Positions 24,596 to 33,650 of a stretch of DNA of 64,000 bases are shown piece by piece. The DNA comes from Leucobacter celer subsp. astrifaciens (GTDB taxonomy: Bacteria > Actinomycetota > Actinomycetes > Actinomycetales > Microbacteriaceae), in assembly GCF_001273835.1 (NCBI RefSeq), contig NZ_JHEI01000151.1, positions 1 to 64,000 of the forward strand, in the 5' to 3' direction. Made by a program: the position numbers and the translations under genes. A model generated the notes under the pieces. That model saw only the letters and a program-made list of their open reading frames with translations. It was not told where the DNA came from and searched no databases. Every line of letters starts with the position of its first letter. Position 1 is the stretch's first letter.

Positions 24596-25726
24596 ATGTC
24601 CACTCTGAAGAACCCCAAGACCCGCCGGGGCCTGACGCTCCTCGCCGGCTCAGCGGCACTTGCGCTGACGCTGGTGGGCTGCAGCGGCGGTGGCGGTAAC
24701 GCCGAACCGGTCCCGGAGCGCGACCTGGGCACACCGGTCGCGGGCGAGATCCCCGAGGGTGCGCTCGACGGTGTCACGCTCACCTTCGCCGGCTCCGGCG
24801 GCCTGTTCCAGGACGGCCAGACCGAGGCGCTGTGGGATCCGTTCGCCGCGGCCTCCGGCGCGACGATGAACCAGGACGCCTTCGACGCGGGCAAGCTGAA
24901 GGCCATGGTCGACAGCGGCAACGTCAGCTGGGACATCGTCAACACCACCCAGTTCGACACGGCCCGCGGCTGCGGCACCCTGTTCGAGGAGTACGACTAC
25001 GACCAGATCGACACCTCGAAGATCCCCGAGGGCACCATCACCGACAAGTGCATGGTGCCGCAGATCCTCTACGGCCTGATCGTCGTGTACAACACCGACA
25101 AGTTCGGCAGCAACCCGCCGACCAGCGCCGCAGACTTCTTCGACACCGAGAAGTTCCCCGGCAAGCGCACCGTCAGCCAGTCGACCTACGTCGACCCGCA
25201 GACCGTCGAGTTCGCTCTCGCCGCGCAGGGCAAGGACGTGCAGAACATCACCGTCGACGACATCGAGAGCGCCTTCGACATGTACCGCGATCTGGGCAAC
25301 GACGTGATCGGCTGGACCACCGGTGCGCAGGCGCAGCAGCAGCTCGAGGCCGGTGAGGCCGTGATGGGTCTCGTGTGGTCGGGTCGCGGCTACGGCGCCG
25401 CCGCCGCGGGCGCTCCCGTCGCCCCCATGTGGGACGAGTGGATGATCATGGTCGACTCCAACGGCATCCCGAAGGGCGTCAAGGACAAGCAGGCCGCGTT
25501 CGCCGCGGTGAACTACTCGCTGGGCGCAGAGCAGCAGGCGAAGATGACCGAGCTCACCTCCTACGGCGGGGTCAACATCGACGCGAAGCCGCAGATGGAC
25601 GACCTCCTCACCGAGTTCATGACGACCGAGCACCTCGACACGGGCATCGCCCCGAACGTCGACTTCTGGGTCGAGAACTACGACGCGCTGTCGGCGGCGT
25701 GGGCCGGTTGGGCGACCGGTAACTGA
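24596..25726 (+). CDS. ABC transporter substrate-binding lipoprotein, polyamine type
   Basis: This 376-aa binding protein has a basic N-terminus (KNPKTRRG), a hydrophobic segment and the lipobox LVGC at about residues 26-29. The mature part resembles PotD-type proteins that bind spermidine, putrescine or related cations; the EGALDGVTLTFAGSGG start of the fold and the Asp/Trp-rich WDEWMIMVDS region are visible. GAGGTGAGGA lies upstream of the ATG. It is the first gene of the operon SBP-permease-permease-ATPase, the reverse order of the left-hand system (ATPase first). Its sequence differs clearly from the left-hand binding protein, so the two importers probably take different ligands. Confidence 0.88.
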   Translation: MSTLKNPKTRRGLTLLAGSAALALTLVGCSGGGGNAEPVPERDLGTPVAGEIPEGALDGVTLTFAGSGGLFQDGQTEALWDPFAAASGATMNQDAFDAGKLKAMVDSGNVSWDIVNTTQFDTARGCGTLFEEYDYDQIDTSKIPEGTITDKCMVPQILYGLIVVYNTDKFGSNPPTSAADFFDTEKFPGKRTVSQSTYVDPQTVEFALAAQGKDVQNITVDDIESAFDMYRDLGNDVIGWTTGAQAQQQLEAGEAVMGLVWSGRGYGAAAAGAPVAPMWDEWMIMVDSNGIPKGVKDKQAAFAAVNYSLGAEQQAKMTELTSYGGVNIDAKPQMDDLLTEFMTTEHLDTGIAPNVDFWVENYDALSAAWAGWATGN

Positions 25727-25731
25727 CGATC

Positions 25732-26649
25732 ATGACCGATAGCACCGTCACCGGAGGTGTCGACGCCGTGAGCGCCGGCGCCTCCGGTACGGACGCCGCG
25801 GGTGGGAAGCGGAAGGGGCCCAAGAACTGGCGCCCGTTCCTGCTGCTGATCCCGGCGTTCGTGATCGTATCCCTGTTCTTCCTGGCACCGCTGATCGACG
25901 TGTTCATCCGGTCGGTGACCGACCCGCAGCCCGGGCTGCAGAACTACGTCTGGCTGTTCACCACCGAGGCCAACCTCAACGTGGTGATCCGCACTTTCGG
26001 CACCGCGATCCTCGTGACGATCGTGTGCCTGCTGCTCGCATACCCGTACGCGTACCTGATGACGATCGTGTCCGATCGCACCAGGAACCTGATGCAGCTG
26101 TTCATCATGATGCCGCTGTGGACGTCGATCCTGGTGCGCACGCTCGCGTGGATGGTGCTGCTGCAGGACACCGGCCCGATCAACGGGCTGCTCGCGGCCT
26201 GGTTCGGGATCGGCCCGATCCCGCTGATCCGCACCACCTTCGGCGTCGCGCTGGGCATGAGCCAGGTGCTGCTGCCGTTCATGGTACTGCCCCTGTACTC
26301 GTCGATGGCGAAGATCGACAAACGGCTGCTGCCGGCCGCGTCGAACCTGGGCGCGAACCCGGTGACGGCGTTCTTCACGGTGTACCTGCCGCTGTCGCGG
26401 CCGGGGATCTTCTCGGGCGGTGTGACGGTGTTCATCCTGGGCCTCGGCTTCTACATCATCCCGGCGCTGCTCGGCTCGTCCAAGGAGATCATGATCTCGG
26501 CGCTGATCCAGCAGCAGATCTCGGTGTTCCTGATGTGGGGGCAAGGGACCGCGCTCGGCATCTTCCTGCTGGTGTGCACGATCCTGATCCTCGTCGTGGT
26601 GTCCCGATTCAATAAGAACGGCAGCCTGTTCCCGGGGGTGGATAAATGA
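25732..26649 (+). CDS. ABC transporter permease, polyamine type (PotB-like)
   Basis: This 305-aa permease has a Gly/Ala/Thr-rich N-terminal tail of about 30 residues, then a membrane segment (FLLLIPAFVIVSLFFLAPLI) and several more. The cytoplasmic coupling loop appears as MAKIDKRLLPAASNLGAN near residues 195-212. It starts 5 nt after the binding-protein stop and its stop overlaps the start of the next permease (ATGA). It would form the channel with that protein. Confidence 0.88.
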   Translation: MTDSTVTGGVDAVSAGASGTDAAGGKRKGPKNWRPFLLLIPAFVIVSLFFLAPLIDVFIRSVTDPQPGLQNYVWLFTTEANLNVVIRTFGTAILVTIVCLLLAYPYAYLMTIVSDRTRNLMQLFIMMPLWTSILVRTLAWMVLLQDTGPINGLLAAWFGIGPIPLIRTTFGVALGMSQVLLPFMVLPLYSSMAKIDKRLLPAASNLGANPVTAFFTVYLPLSRPGIFSGGVTVFILGLGFYIIPALLGSSKEIMISALIQQQISVFLMWGQGTALGIFLLVCTILILVVVSRFNKNGSLFPGVDK

Positions 26650-27431
26650 CCTCGAAGAGACTGCTCGGCGTGTTCGCCGTGCTGATCGTGATCTGGCTGA
26701 TCGTGCCCACGCTCGTGATCGTGCCGATGTCGTTCAACTCGGCCCCGTCGTTCAACTTCCCGCCGAAGGGCTTCTCGACGCAGTGGTACGAGAACTTCTT
26801 CACCGACCCGAGCTGGTTGCGGGCGCTGTTCTCCTCGCTGCAGGTCGCGGTGGTGACGATGATCGTTGCGACGACGGTCGGGGTCATGGCCGCGCTGGGG
26901 CTGTCGAAGGTGCGGTTCCGCGGCAAGGGGCTCATGGAGGGCTATTTCCTCCTCCCGCTCATCGTGCCCGGCATCGTGCTCGCGGTCGGCCTGTACTCGC
27001 TATTCCTGCGCATGAACCTGCTGGGCACCCTGCCCGGCTTCGTGCTCGCGCACACGATCGTGTCGATGCCGCTGGTGATCACGAACGTGATGGCGTCGCT
27101 GCAGGGCCTCGATCCGCGCCTCGAACAGGCATCGGCGTCGCTCGGAGCGGGAAAGCTGCGCACCTTCTTCTCGATCACGCTGCCGCTCATCGCGCCGGGC
27201 GTGACCGCGGGGGCGCTGTTCGCGTTCGTCACCTCGTTCGACGAGGTGATCCTGTCGCTGTTCATCCAATCCCCGTCCCTGCAGACGCTGCCCGTGAAGA
27301 TCTTCAACAGCGTCACCCAGACCAATGACCCGACGGTGGCGGCCGTCGCGGTGATCACGATGCTCACCTCGGTGGTCGTCATGCTCGTCGCCCAGTTCGC
27401 CACGAGGAAGAGAAAGCGACCGGTAGCGTGA
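26646..27431 (+). CDS. ABC transporter permease, polyamine type (PotC-like)
   Basis: This 261-aa permease begins with a membrane segment (LLGVFAVLIVIWLIVPTLVI) and has the EAA loop LEQASASLGAGKLRTFFSITLPL around residues 158-180. Both ends overlap neighbouring genes by 4 nt, which implies tight translational coupling with the PotB-like permease and the ATPase. Confidence 0.88.
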   Translation: MTSKRLLGVFAVLIVIWLIVPTLVIVPMSFNSAPSFNFPPKGFSTQWYENFFTDPSWLRALFSSLQVAVVTMIVATTVGVMAALGLSKVRFRGKGLMEGYFLLPLIVPGIVLAVGLYSLFLRMNLLGTLPGFVLAHTIVSMPLVITNVMASLQGLDPRLEQASASLGAGKLRTFFSITLPLIAPGVTAGALFAFVTSFDEVILSLFIQSPSLQTLPVKIFNSVTQTNDPTVAAVAVITMLTSVVVMLVAQFATRKRKRPVA

Positions 27432-28618
27432 ACGCTATGACACACTCCGAAATCCCCGTCCCCGAGGGGCACGAGCAGGAGCTGCGTGCCGAGGGGCTCA
27501 ACACCCAGGCGATCCACGCGATCGGCGAGGCCGGGATCAGCCTGAGCCAGGTGACCAAGCGCTACGGCGAGAGCACGGTGGTCGACGAGATCGACCTCGT
27601 GATCGAGCCGGGCGAGTTCATGACCTTCCTGGGCCCCTCGGGATCCGGCAAGACCACCACCCTCAACATGATCGCCGGGTTCACCAGCGTCACCGAGGGG
27701 CGCCTGCACATCTACGGCAAGCCCGTGGCGAAGCTGCCGCCCCACAAGCGCGACATCGGCATGGTGTTCCAGAACTACGCCCTGTTCCCGCACAAGACCG
27801 TGGCCGAGAACATCGCCTACCCGCTGCAGCGCCGCAAGCTCTCGAAGGCCCAGCAGCAGCAGAAGGTCGCGGCGGCGCTCGCGATGGTGAAGATGGGCGA
27901 GTTCGGCGACCGCTACCCGTCGGAGCTCTCGGGCGGCCAGCAGCAGCGCGTCGCCCTCGCCCGGGCGCTCGTCTACGAGCCGCGCGTGCTGCTGATGGAC
28001 GAGCCGCTCGGCGCGCTCGACAAGAAGCTGCGCGAGTGGTTGCAGACCGAGATCAAGCGCATCCACCGCGAGGTCGGCTCGACGTTCGTGTACGTCACGC
28101 ACGACCAGGAGGAGGCGCTGTCGATGTCGGATCGCATCGCCGTCTTCAACAACGGCAAGATCGAGCAGGTGGGCACCTCGGAGGACCTCTACGAGGCGCC
28201 GCAGACGCTCTTCGTCGGCCGCTTCCTCGGCGAGTCGACGGTGCTGCTCGGCAAGGGCACCGCGGCCGGCGACAAGCAGACGGCGATCGACGTCGCGGGC
28301 CACCGCATCGTCGCGAACGGGCAGAGCCGGCACGAGGATCTCGCGATCCTCATCCGTCCCGAGAACCTGCGCCTCGAGCCGGCGGCCACCCGGCCCTCCG
28401 AGCACCAGAACGCGATCCCGGTCACGATCCTCGACGTGACCTATCTCGGCGCTTCCCGCCGCTACACGGTGCGGCTGCCCGACGGCAGCGAGGGCGCCGT
28501 GCGACTGGGGCAGGACGCCCGCATCCACAACCGCGGGGACCAGGTCGCCATGATGTGGGACGTCTCCTCCGGCGTGCTGCTGGTCGACACCGGCGAGGCC
28601 GGCGAGTCGGCCACGTAG
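27428..28618 (+). CDS. ABC transporter ATP-binding protein, polyamine type (PotA-like)
   Basis: This 396-aa ATPase has Walker A GPSGSGKTTT, signature LSGGQQQRVALARA, Walker B VLLMDEPLGALD and the switch His in VYVTHDQEEA, followed by a C-terminal TOBE domain (VTILDVTYLGASRRYTVRL). A ~35-residue N-terminal extension precedes the ATPase domain. It starts with GTG overlapping the stop of the permease gene; an ATG four codons on is an alternative. It completes the second importer. Directly after it comes the longest copy of repeat family B. Confidence 0.92.
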   Translation: MNAMTHSEIPVPEGHEQELRAEGLNTQAIHAIGEAGISLSQVTKRYGESTVVDEIDLVIEPGEFMTFLGPSGSGKTTTLNMIAGFTSVTEGRLHIYGKPVAKLPPHKRDIGMVFQNYALFPHKTVAENIAYPLQRRKLSKAQQQQKVAAALAMVKMGEFGDRYPSELSGGQQQRVALARALVYEPRVLLMDEPLGALDKKLREWLQTEIKRIHREVGSTFVYVTHDQEEALSMSDRIAVFNNGKIEQVGTSEDLYEAPQTLFVGRFLGESTVLLGKGTAAGDKQTAIDVAGHRIVANGQSRHEDLAILIRPENLRLEPAATRPSEHQNAIPVTILDVTYLGASRRYTVRLPDGSEGAVRLGQDARIHNRGDQVAMMWDVSSGVLLVDTGEAGESAT

Positions 28619-28627
28619 CAGCGGACC

Positions 28628-28793
28628 CGCCGGCCGAGCGAGCGGAGTGCCCCGCCGGCCGAGCGAGCGGAGTGCCCCGCCGGTTGAGCGAGCGGAGCGT
28701 CCCGCCGGTTGAGCGAGCGGAGCGAGTCGAAACCCTCACGCATCCTGGTTTCGACTCGTCGCTGCGCTCCTCGCTCAACCGGCGAGAGTCCCC
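28628..28793. repeat. Dispersed repeat family B, expanded copy with tandem units
   Basis: Four tandem partial units (CCGGTTGAGCGAGCGGAGCG and variants starting CCGGCC), about 26-27 bp apart, lead into a full inverted repeat: a left arm ending GCGAGTCGAAACC and a right arm GGTTTCGACTCG ending CTCGCTCAACCGG. The whole lies between the convergent ABC ATPase and MFS genes and could terminate both. Other copies are at 21603, 31890, 54575 and 62521. Confidence 0.85.
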
Positions 28794-28826
28794 TCGTCAT
28801 TCGGCGGAACGCTCGGGCCCCGAGCG

Positions 28827-30230
28827 TCAGTCGTTGATGTCGACGTCCTTCGTCTCGGGCGTGAGGATGAGCGAGATCAGCGTGAGCACCGCCGCGCCGG
28901 TCAGGTAGAGGCCGACGTAGACGGGGCTGCCGTCGGCGAGTCCCCACAGCCACACCGCGATGATGGGGGCGAGCGCCGCACCGAGGATCGACGAGACGTT
29001 GTACGCGATCGCCGATCCCGTGTAGCGCACGTTCGTGGGGAACATCTCGGGCAGGAATGCACCCATCGGGCCGAAGGTGAGGCCCATCAGGGTGAAGCCG
29101 AGCGCGAGGAAGAAGATCACGAGCGCGGTACCGCCGCCCAACAGGGGCACGAAGGTGAAGCCGAACAGCGCGATCGCGATCGTCACCGCGATGAGCGTGC
29201 GACGGCGGCCGAAGCGGTCGGCGAGCGGACCGGAGACGAGCGTGAACACGCCGAAGAACAGCACGCCGAACACGAGCATCAGGATGAAGTCGTTGTAGGC
29301 GTAGCCGAGTCCGGGAACGTAGGCGTCCGCGTCGAACGGAGCGCCCGAGGCCTCGGCGGCCTGCTGCGCCGCCGCGAGGCCGGGCCGGGTGCCGAGGGTG
29401 AGCGTGTACGAGGTCATCAGATAGAACAGCACGTATGTCGCGAGCATCGCGAAGGTGCCGAGGATCAGCGCGCGCCAGTGGAATCGGAAGGCCGTGACGA
29501 GGGGCATGCGGGTGACCTGGCCCCGCTCCTTGGTGCGCTCGAACGCCGATGACTCGACGAGCTTCAGTCGCACCCACAGGCCGATGATCACCATCACGGC
29601 GGAGAACAGGAAGGGGATGCGCCAACCCCAGCTGAGGAACGCCTCGGAGGCGATGCCGGGCTGCGAGGGATCGGCGAGTGCCGTGTTGATCGCGAAGAAC
29701 AGCAGATTCGCGATGATGAAGCCGATGGGTGCGCCCAGCTGGGGGAAGGTGCCGTACCAGGCGCGCTTGCCCTCGGGAGCGTTCTCGGTGGCGACGAGCG
29801 CGGCGCCCGACCACTCTCCGCCGATCGCGAAGCCCTGGGCGAGGCGCATGAGCAGGAGCAGAGCCGCTGCCCAGATCCCGATCTCGGCGTGCGTCGGCAG
29901 CAGTCCGATGAGGAAGGTGGCGATGCCCATCGTGAGCAGCGAGGCGACGAGGGTGGTCTTGCGACCGAGCCGGTCTCCGAGGTGTCCGAAGAAGACCGCG
30001 CCGACGGGGCGGGCGAGCATGGCCGCGCCGAAGGTGGCGAAGGAGGCCAGCAGCGCGGTGGTCTCGTTGCCGGTCGGGAAGAAGAGGTGCGGGAAGACGA
30101 GCACCGCCGCGGTGGCGTAGACGTAGAAGTCGTAGAACTCGATGGTGGTGCCGACGAGGCTCGCGATGATGACCCGGGAACGGGAGTTGCGCGGTGCGGC
30201 GGTCGGTGCTGATACGGCTGGTGATGACAC
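28827..30230 (-). CDS. MFS transporter, metabolite:H+ symporter (MHS) type
   Basis: This 467-aa permease has 12 predicted membrane segments. The MHS-group pattern is clear: TTIEFYDFYVYATAA near residues 27-41, GHLGDRLGRKTTL in the loop between segments 2 and 3, and RLAQGFAIGGEWSGA near residue 130. The second-half copy of the loop is GPLADRFGRRRTL. MHS proteins take up organic acids, betaine, proline or shikimate with protons. The start is a GTG. It is convergent with the second ABC operon and divergent from the DAO oxidase, so it may carry an acid related to amine breakdown; the substrate is not shown. Confidence 0.88.
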   Translation of the reverse strand: MSSPAVSAPTAAPRNSRSRVIIASLVGTTIEFYDFYVYATAAVLVFPHLFFPTGNETTALLASFATFGAAMLARPVGAVFFGHLGDRLGRKTTLVASLLTMGIATFLIGLLPTHAEIGIWAAALLLLMRLAQGFAIGGEWSGAALVATENAPEGKRAWYGTFPQLGAPIGFIIANLLFFAINTALADPSQPGIASEAFLSWGWRIPFLFSAVMVIIGLWVRLKLVESSAFERTKERGQVTRMPLVTAFRFHWRALILGTFAMLATYVLFYLMTSYTLTLGTRPGLAAAQQAAEASGAPFDADAYVPGLGYAYNDFILMLVFGVLFFGVFTLVSGPLADRFGRRRTLIAVTIAIALFGFTFVPLLGGGTALVIFFLALGFTLMGLTFGPMGAFLPEMFPTNVRYTGSAIAYNVSSILGAALAPIIAVWLWGLADGSPVYVGLYLTGAAVLTLISLILTPETKDVDIND

Positions 30231-30511
30231 GGGCGGCTTTCGGTTGCGTTCGGTGCGCCGGCCGCCGGTACGTCGGTGTGTGTCGATGGCTCAGCGCCAT
30301 TGACTGCGTGCGTCCTCGTGAGACGCTGTGGTCCAGTGTACGCTCCAGATTTTGTGGACGATGAACGTGGTACCGGCGCCAGTGCGCTCGAATAAAGCCG
30401 GAATCACCGCTCTCTCGGCTGGCAACATACTGAATCAGTTGCGTTTTCCCCTATGTGGTCGCGAAATCGATATCGTTGAGGGTGAGGCTCGATGAAGCGG
30501 AGGAATCAAGG

Positions 30512-31882
30512 ATGATCAACGGCAACGTGTCCCACTGGTGGCAGCAGGTCGGAGAGCCGAAGCAGCGGCCCGAGCTGCCGGGGAACATTTCCGCCGATGT
30601 CGCGATCGTGGGTGCCGGGTACACGGGTCTGTGGACCGCGTACTACCTGAAGCAGGCCCGGCCCGATCTGGACGTGGTGATCGTCGAGCAGCGGCACGCC
30701 GGATACGGGGCCTCGGGTCGCAACGGCGGCTGGCTGACCTCGGCGATGACAGGTGGCCGAGCCCAGTACGAGCCGACGCACGGTCGTGACGCCGCGGAGC
30801 GCTTCCAGCGGGCGATGAACGAGACGGTGGATGAGGTGATCCGAGTGGCCGCCGCCGAGGGGATCGACGCGGACATCAAGAAGGGCGGGGAGTTCAACGT
30901 CGCCTACACGCCGGCGCAGGAGGCGCGGATCCGCGCGTTCGCAGCGGAGGAGCAGTCGTGGAAGCACACCGATCTCGAGTTGCTCGAGGCCCCCGAGGCG
31001 ACGGCGAAGATCAACGTGGCGGGGACGCGGGCGGCGGTGTGGCACCCGCACGCGGCGCGGATCCAGCCGGCGAAGCTCGCGGCGGGCCTGGCCGAGGCCG
31101 TGGAGCGGGCGGGCGTGAAGATCTACGAGCGCACGCGAGCGGTGGAGATCGAGCCGCACCGGCTGCGCACCACGCACGGCACGGTCTCGGCCGAATACAT
31201 CGTGCGCGCGACCGAGGGCTTCACCGCGGGACTCAAGGGGCTGAAGCGCTTGTGGCTGCCGATGAACTCGTCGCTGATCGCGACCGAGCCGCTGTCTTCG
31301 GAGGTGTGGGATGAACTGCACTGGAACCAGGGCGAGGTACTGGGCGATTTCGCGCACGTGTACATGTACGCGCAGCGCACAGCCGACGACCGGATCGCGA
31401 TCGGTGGCCGCGGGGTGCCGTACAAGTACGGGTCGCGGACCGATACCGACGGCCAGACGGCGCTGTCGACGGTGGAGACGCTGAGCGAGATCCTGCATCG
31501 CTTCTTCCCCGCGACGCGGGGCGCCGCGATCGATCACGTGTGGTCGGGGGTGCTCGGGGTGCCGCGGGACTGGGCGGCGACGGTGGGTCTGGACCGGGAG
31601 ACGGGGATCGCGTGGGGTGGCGGATACGTCGGCACGGGTGTGACCTCGACGAATCTCGCAGGCCGGACGATCGCGGATCTGATCCTCGGGAACGATTCGG
31701 AGATCGTCTCGCTGCCGTGGGTGAACCATCGGGTGCGCAAGTGGGAACCGGAACCGTTGCGCTGGATCGCGACGAAGGGGCTGTACGCGGCGTACGGGAT
31801 GGCGGATCGGGCCGAGCTCGCGGGGCGTGGGAAGACATCCCCGATCGCGCACATCGCCGACGTCGTCACCGGACGGCACTGA
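30512..31882 (+). CDS. FAD-dependent oxidoreductase, DAO family (PuuB-like)
   Basis: This 456-aa protein resembles gamma-glutamylputrescine oxidases and related amine oxidases. The N-terminal SHWWQQVGEP segment precedes the dinucleotide fold VAIVGAGYTGLWTAYYL (about residues 29-45), then GYGASGRNGGWLTS, a typical DAO motif. The C-terminal WGGGYVGTGVTSTNLAG fits FAD binding. ATG at 30512 has GGAGGA upstream; the frame is open to 30455 but lacks signals there. It is divergent from the MHS permease (281-nt gap, no clear promoter recognised) and is followed by a cupin and a second DAO oxidase. Polyamine or gamma-glutamyl-amine oxidation is likely but not certain; no PuuA-type ligase lies in the window. 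Confidence 0.83.
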   Translation: MINGNVSHWWQQVGEPKQRPELPGNISADVAIVGAGYTGLWTAYYLKQARPDLDVVIVEQRHAGYGASGRNGGWLTSAMTGGRAQYEPTHGRDAAERFQRAMNETVDEVIRVAAAEGIDADIKKGGEFNVAYTPAQEARIRAFAAEEQSWKHTDLELLEAPEATAKINVAGTRAAVWHPHAARIQPAKLAAGLAEAVERAGVKIYERTRAVEIEPHRLRTTHGTVSAEYIVRATEGFTAGLKGLKRLWLPMNSSLIATEPLSSEVWDELHWNQGEVLGDFAHVYMYAQRTADDRIAIGGRGVPYKYGSRTDTDGQTALSTVETLSEILHRFFPATRGAAIDHVWSGVLGVPRDWAATVGLDRETGIAWGGGYVGTGVTSTNLAGRTIADLILGNDSEIVSLPWVNHRVRKWEPEPLRWIATKGLYAAYGMADRAELAGRGKTSPIAHIADVVTGRH

Positions 31883-31889
31883 CTCGCTC

Positions 31890-31952
31890 CCGCCGGTTGA
31901 GCGAGCGCAGCCCCTCGCCGGTTGAGCGAGGCGAAGCCGAGTCGAAACCCGA
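31890..31952. repeat. Dispersed repeat family B, two left arms in tandem
   Basis: CCGGTTGAGCGAGCGCAG and CCGGTTGAGCGAGGCGAAG followed by CCGAGTCGAAACC are two successive left-arm units. No right arm follows. It separates the oxidase and cupin genes, which run in the same direction. Confidence 0.8.
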
Positions 31953-31974
31953 TCCCGGTCAGAAAGGACCATCC

Positions 31975-32331
31975 ATGACCACCACCATTCGCACCCACGC
32001 CGCGCACGATACCGCCGCGGCCGACCTCGGTGCTCACGCCTCGAAGCCCACGGCCACCACCGAGGGGCTCACCGAGGCATCCGTCAGCACCTGGTCGAAC
32101 GGCCGCGTCGATACCGGGCTGTGGGAGTGCACGCCGGGGGAGTTCACCGCCGAGCGCAACGGCTACACCGAGATCTGCACGATCCTCTCGGGACGCGTCG
32201 CGATCGAGGTCGAGGGGCAGGAGCCCGAGGAGTTCGGCCCGGGCGACGTGATGGTGATGCCCTCCGGATGGAAAGGCGTCTGGCGCGTGCACGAGCCGCT
32301 GCGCAAGCACTACACCACCATCGACGACTGA
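31975..32331 (+). CDS. Cupin-domain protein (DUF861/cupin_3 type)
   Basis: This 118-aa single-domain protein has the compact cupin core: SNGRVDTGLWECTPG, ICTILSGRVAIEVEG, FGPGDVMVMPSGWKGVWRV and EPLRKHY. The Trp/Glu pattern matches the cupin_3 group that includes ureidoglycine aminohydrolase and small proteins next to amine oxidases. Only a few His ligands remain, so metal binding is doubtful. AGAAAGGA lies upstream of the ATG. It sits between two DAO-family oxidases and may bind or release a reactive product of them. Confidence 0.8.
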   Translation: MTTTIRTHAAHDTAAADLGAHASKPTATTEGLTEASVSTWSNGRVDTGLWECTPGEFTAERNGYTEICTILSGRVAIEVEGQEPEEFGPGDVMVMPSGWKGVWRVHEPLRKHYTTIDD

Positions 32332-32343
32332 TCCGGGTCTGAC

Positions 32344-33516
32344 ATGACCGGGCGACGGGTGATCGTGGTGGGCGGCGGAGCCTGGGGGCTGCCGGCCGCG
32401 CTGCAGCTGCAGGATCAGGGCTGGCGGGTGACGCTGCTCGAACGTTTCGAGCCCGGCGGACCGCACGCCTCGAACGGAGGCACCTCGCGGCTGTGGCGGC
32501 TCGCCGACACGCAGGTGTGGCGGGCACGCGCCATGCTCGGCACGCTCGAGGCGATGGAGCGGCTGAGTGCGCGACTCGGCGAGGCGGTGTTCAGTCGCAC
32601 CGGGGTGCTCTGGCGGGACGATCTCTCCCTGCCGGCGGTCGCCGAGGCGCTCGACTCGATCGCGCAGCGCTACGAGCGCGTCGAAGCGGATCGTGTCGGC
32701 GATCGCTTTCCGGGACTGCGGCCTGACGGCAGACCGGCGCTGTTCGTCGAGCAGGCCGGTGTGGTCTTCGCGGATCGACTGCTGCGCGGCGCGCTTCGCG
32801 AGTTCGAGGCCGGGGGCGGCGAGTACCGACCGCGCACCCGCGTCACGGGCGTCGAACCGCGTGAGGCGTCGGCGCTCGTGACGCTCGCGGACGGCAGCGC
32901 GATCGAGGCCGATCAGGTGCTGGTGGCCGCGGGCCCGGGCGCCGCCGAACTGCTACCCGGACTCGGTATCTCATTGCCGCTCACGCCCTATATCGAGCAG
33001 GTGGTGCACTTCGGGGATCCCGCGTCGAACCCACCGGCGCCCGATCTGCCCGGACTCGTGGACTGCCCGCGCGGCGACGCCCCCGGCATCTACGCGATGC
33101 CGGACGGCGCATCCGGCTACAAGGTGGGCCTCGACCAGCCGCTGCGCCCGCTCGCCGGCGGCATCCTCGGCGAGGATCTCGACCGCTCCGAGGATCCTGC
33201 GCGCACCGAGGCGATCCGGGCTCGCGTCGAGCGCGATCTCACCGCGATCCGGCCGCGTCCGCTCGCGGCCCAGGTGTGCACGTGGACCGATTCCGGCGAC
33301 GGCGACTTCATCGTGGGGCGCACCCACGACACGGTCGTGCTGGCCTGCGGCGACTCCGGCGAGGGCTTCAAATACGCGGCGTTCATGGGGGAGTACCTCT
33401 CCGATCTCGTCGCCGGCGGCACCGGCGATCCGGAATATCAGAGACACTGGGATCCGCGTCGCTTCGGGGCCGACCCGGTGCCCCGCGCGCACTTCGATGC
33501 GATCGGTCGGCATTGA
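32344..33516 (+). CDS. FAD-dependent oxidoreductase, sarcosine/N-methyltryptophan oxidase-like
   Basis: This 390-aa DAO-family enzyme has the FAD fold VIVVGGGAWGLPAALQL (about residues 6-22) and the typical GGPHASNGGTSRLWR motif near residues 38-52. The C-terminal segment CGDSGEGFKYAAFMGEYL matches the FAD-contact motif of SolA/sarcosine oxidase proteins. It starts 12 nt after the cupin stop. It would oxidise a secondary or primary amine with release of peroxide. The exact substrate cannot be read from sequence. Confidence 0.82.
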   Translation: MTGRRVIVVGGGAWGLPAALQLQDQGWRVTLLERFEPGGPHASNGGTSRLWRLADTQVWRARAMLGTLEAMERLSARLGEAVFSRTGVLWRDDLSLPAVAEALDSIAQRYERVEADRVGDRFPGLRPDGRPALFVEQAGVVFADRLLRGALREFEAGGGEYRPRTRVTGVEPREASALVTLADGSAIEADQVLVAAGPGAAELLPGLGISLPLTPYIEQVVHFGDPASNPPAPDLPGLVDCPRGDAPGIYAMPDGASGYKVGLDQPLRPLAGGILGEDLDRSEDPARTEAIRARVERDLTAIRPRPLAAQVCTWTDSGDGDFIVGRTHDTVVLACGDSGEGFKYAAFMGEYLSDLVAGGTGDPEYQRHWDPRRFGADPVPRAHFDAIGRH

Positions 33517-33540
33517 CCCGCCGTACGCTGGTCGGGCGGG

Positions 33541-33582
33541 CCTGCCGGTGCGGGCTTGCCGGTGCGGGCTTGCCGGTGCGGG
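33541..33582 (+). repeat. Three tandem 14-bp units
   Basis: CTTGCCGGTGCGGG (first copy CCTGCC...) is repeated three times in the 134-nt gap between the oxidase and the amidohydrolase. The ribosome site GAAAGGA for the next gene follows at about 33638. Confidence 0.85.
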
Positions 33583-33650
33583 AACCCGGGAACGACCTGT
33601 GCTCTGATTCGCAAGCTCGTGCAACGGGCGGGAACTGAAAGGACTCACAC

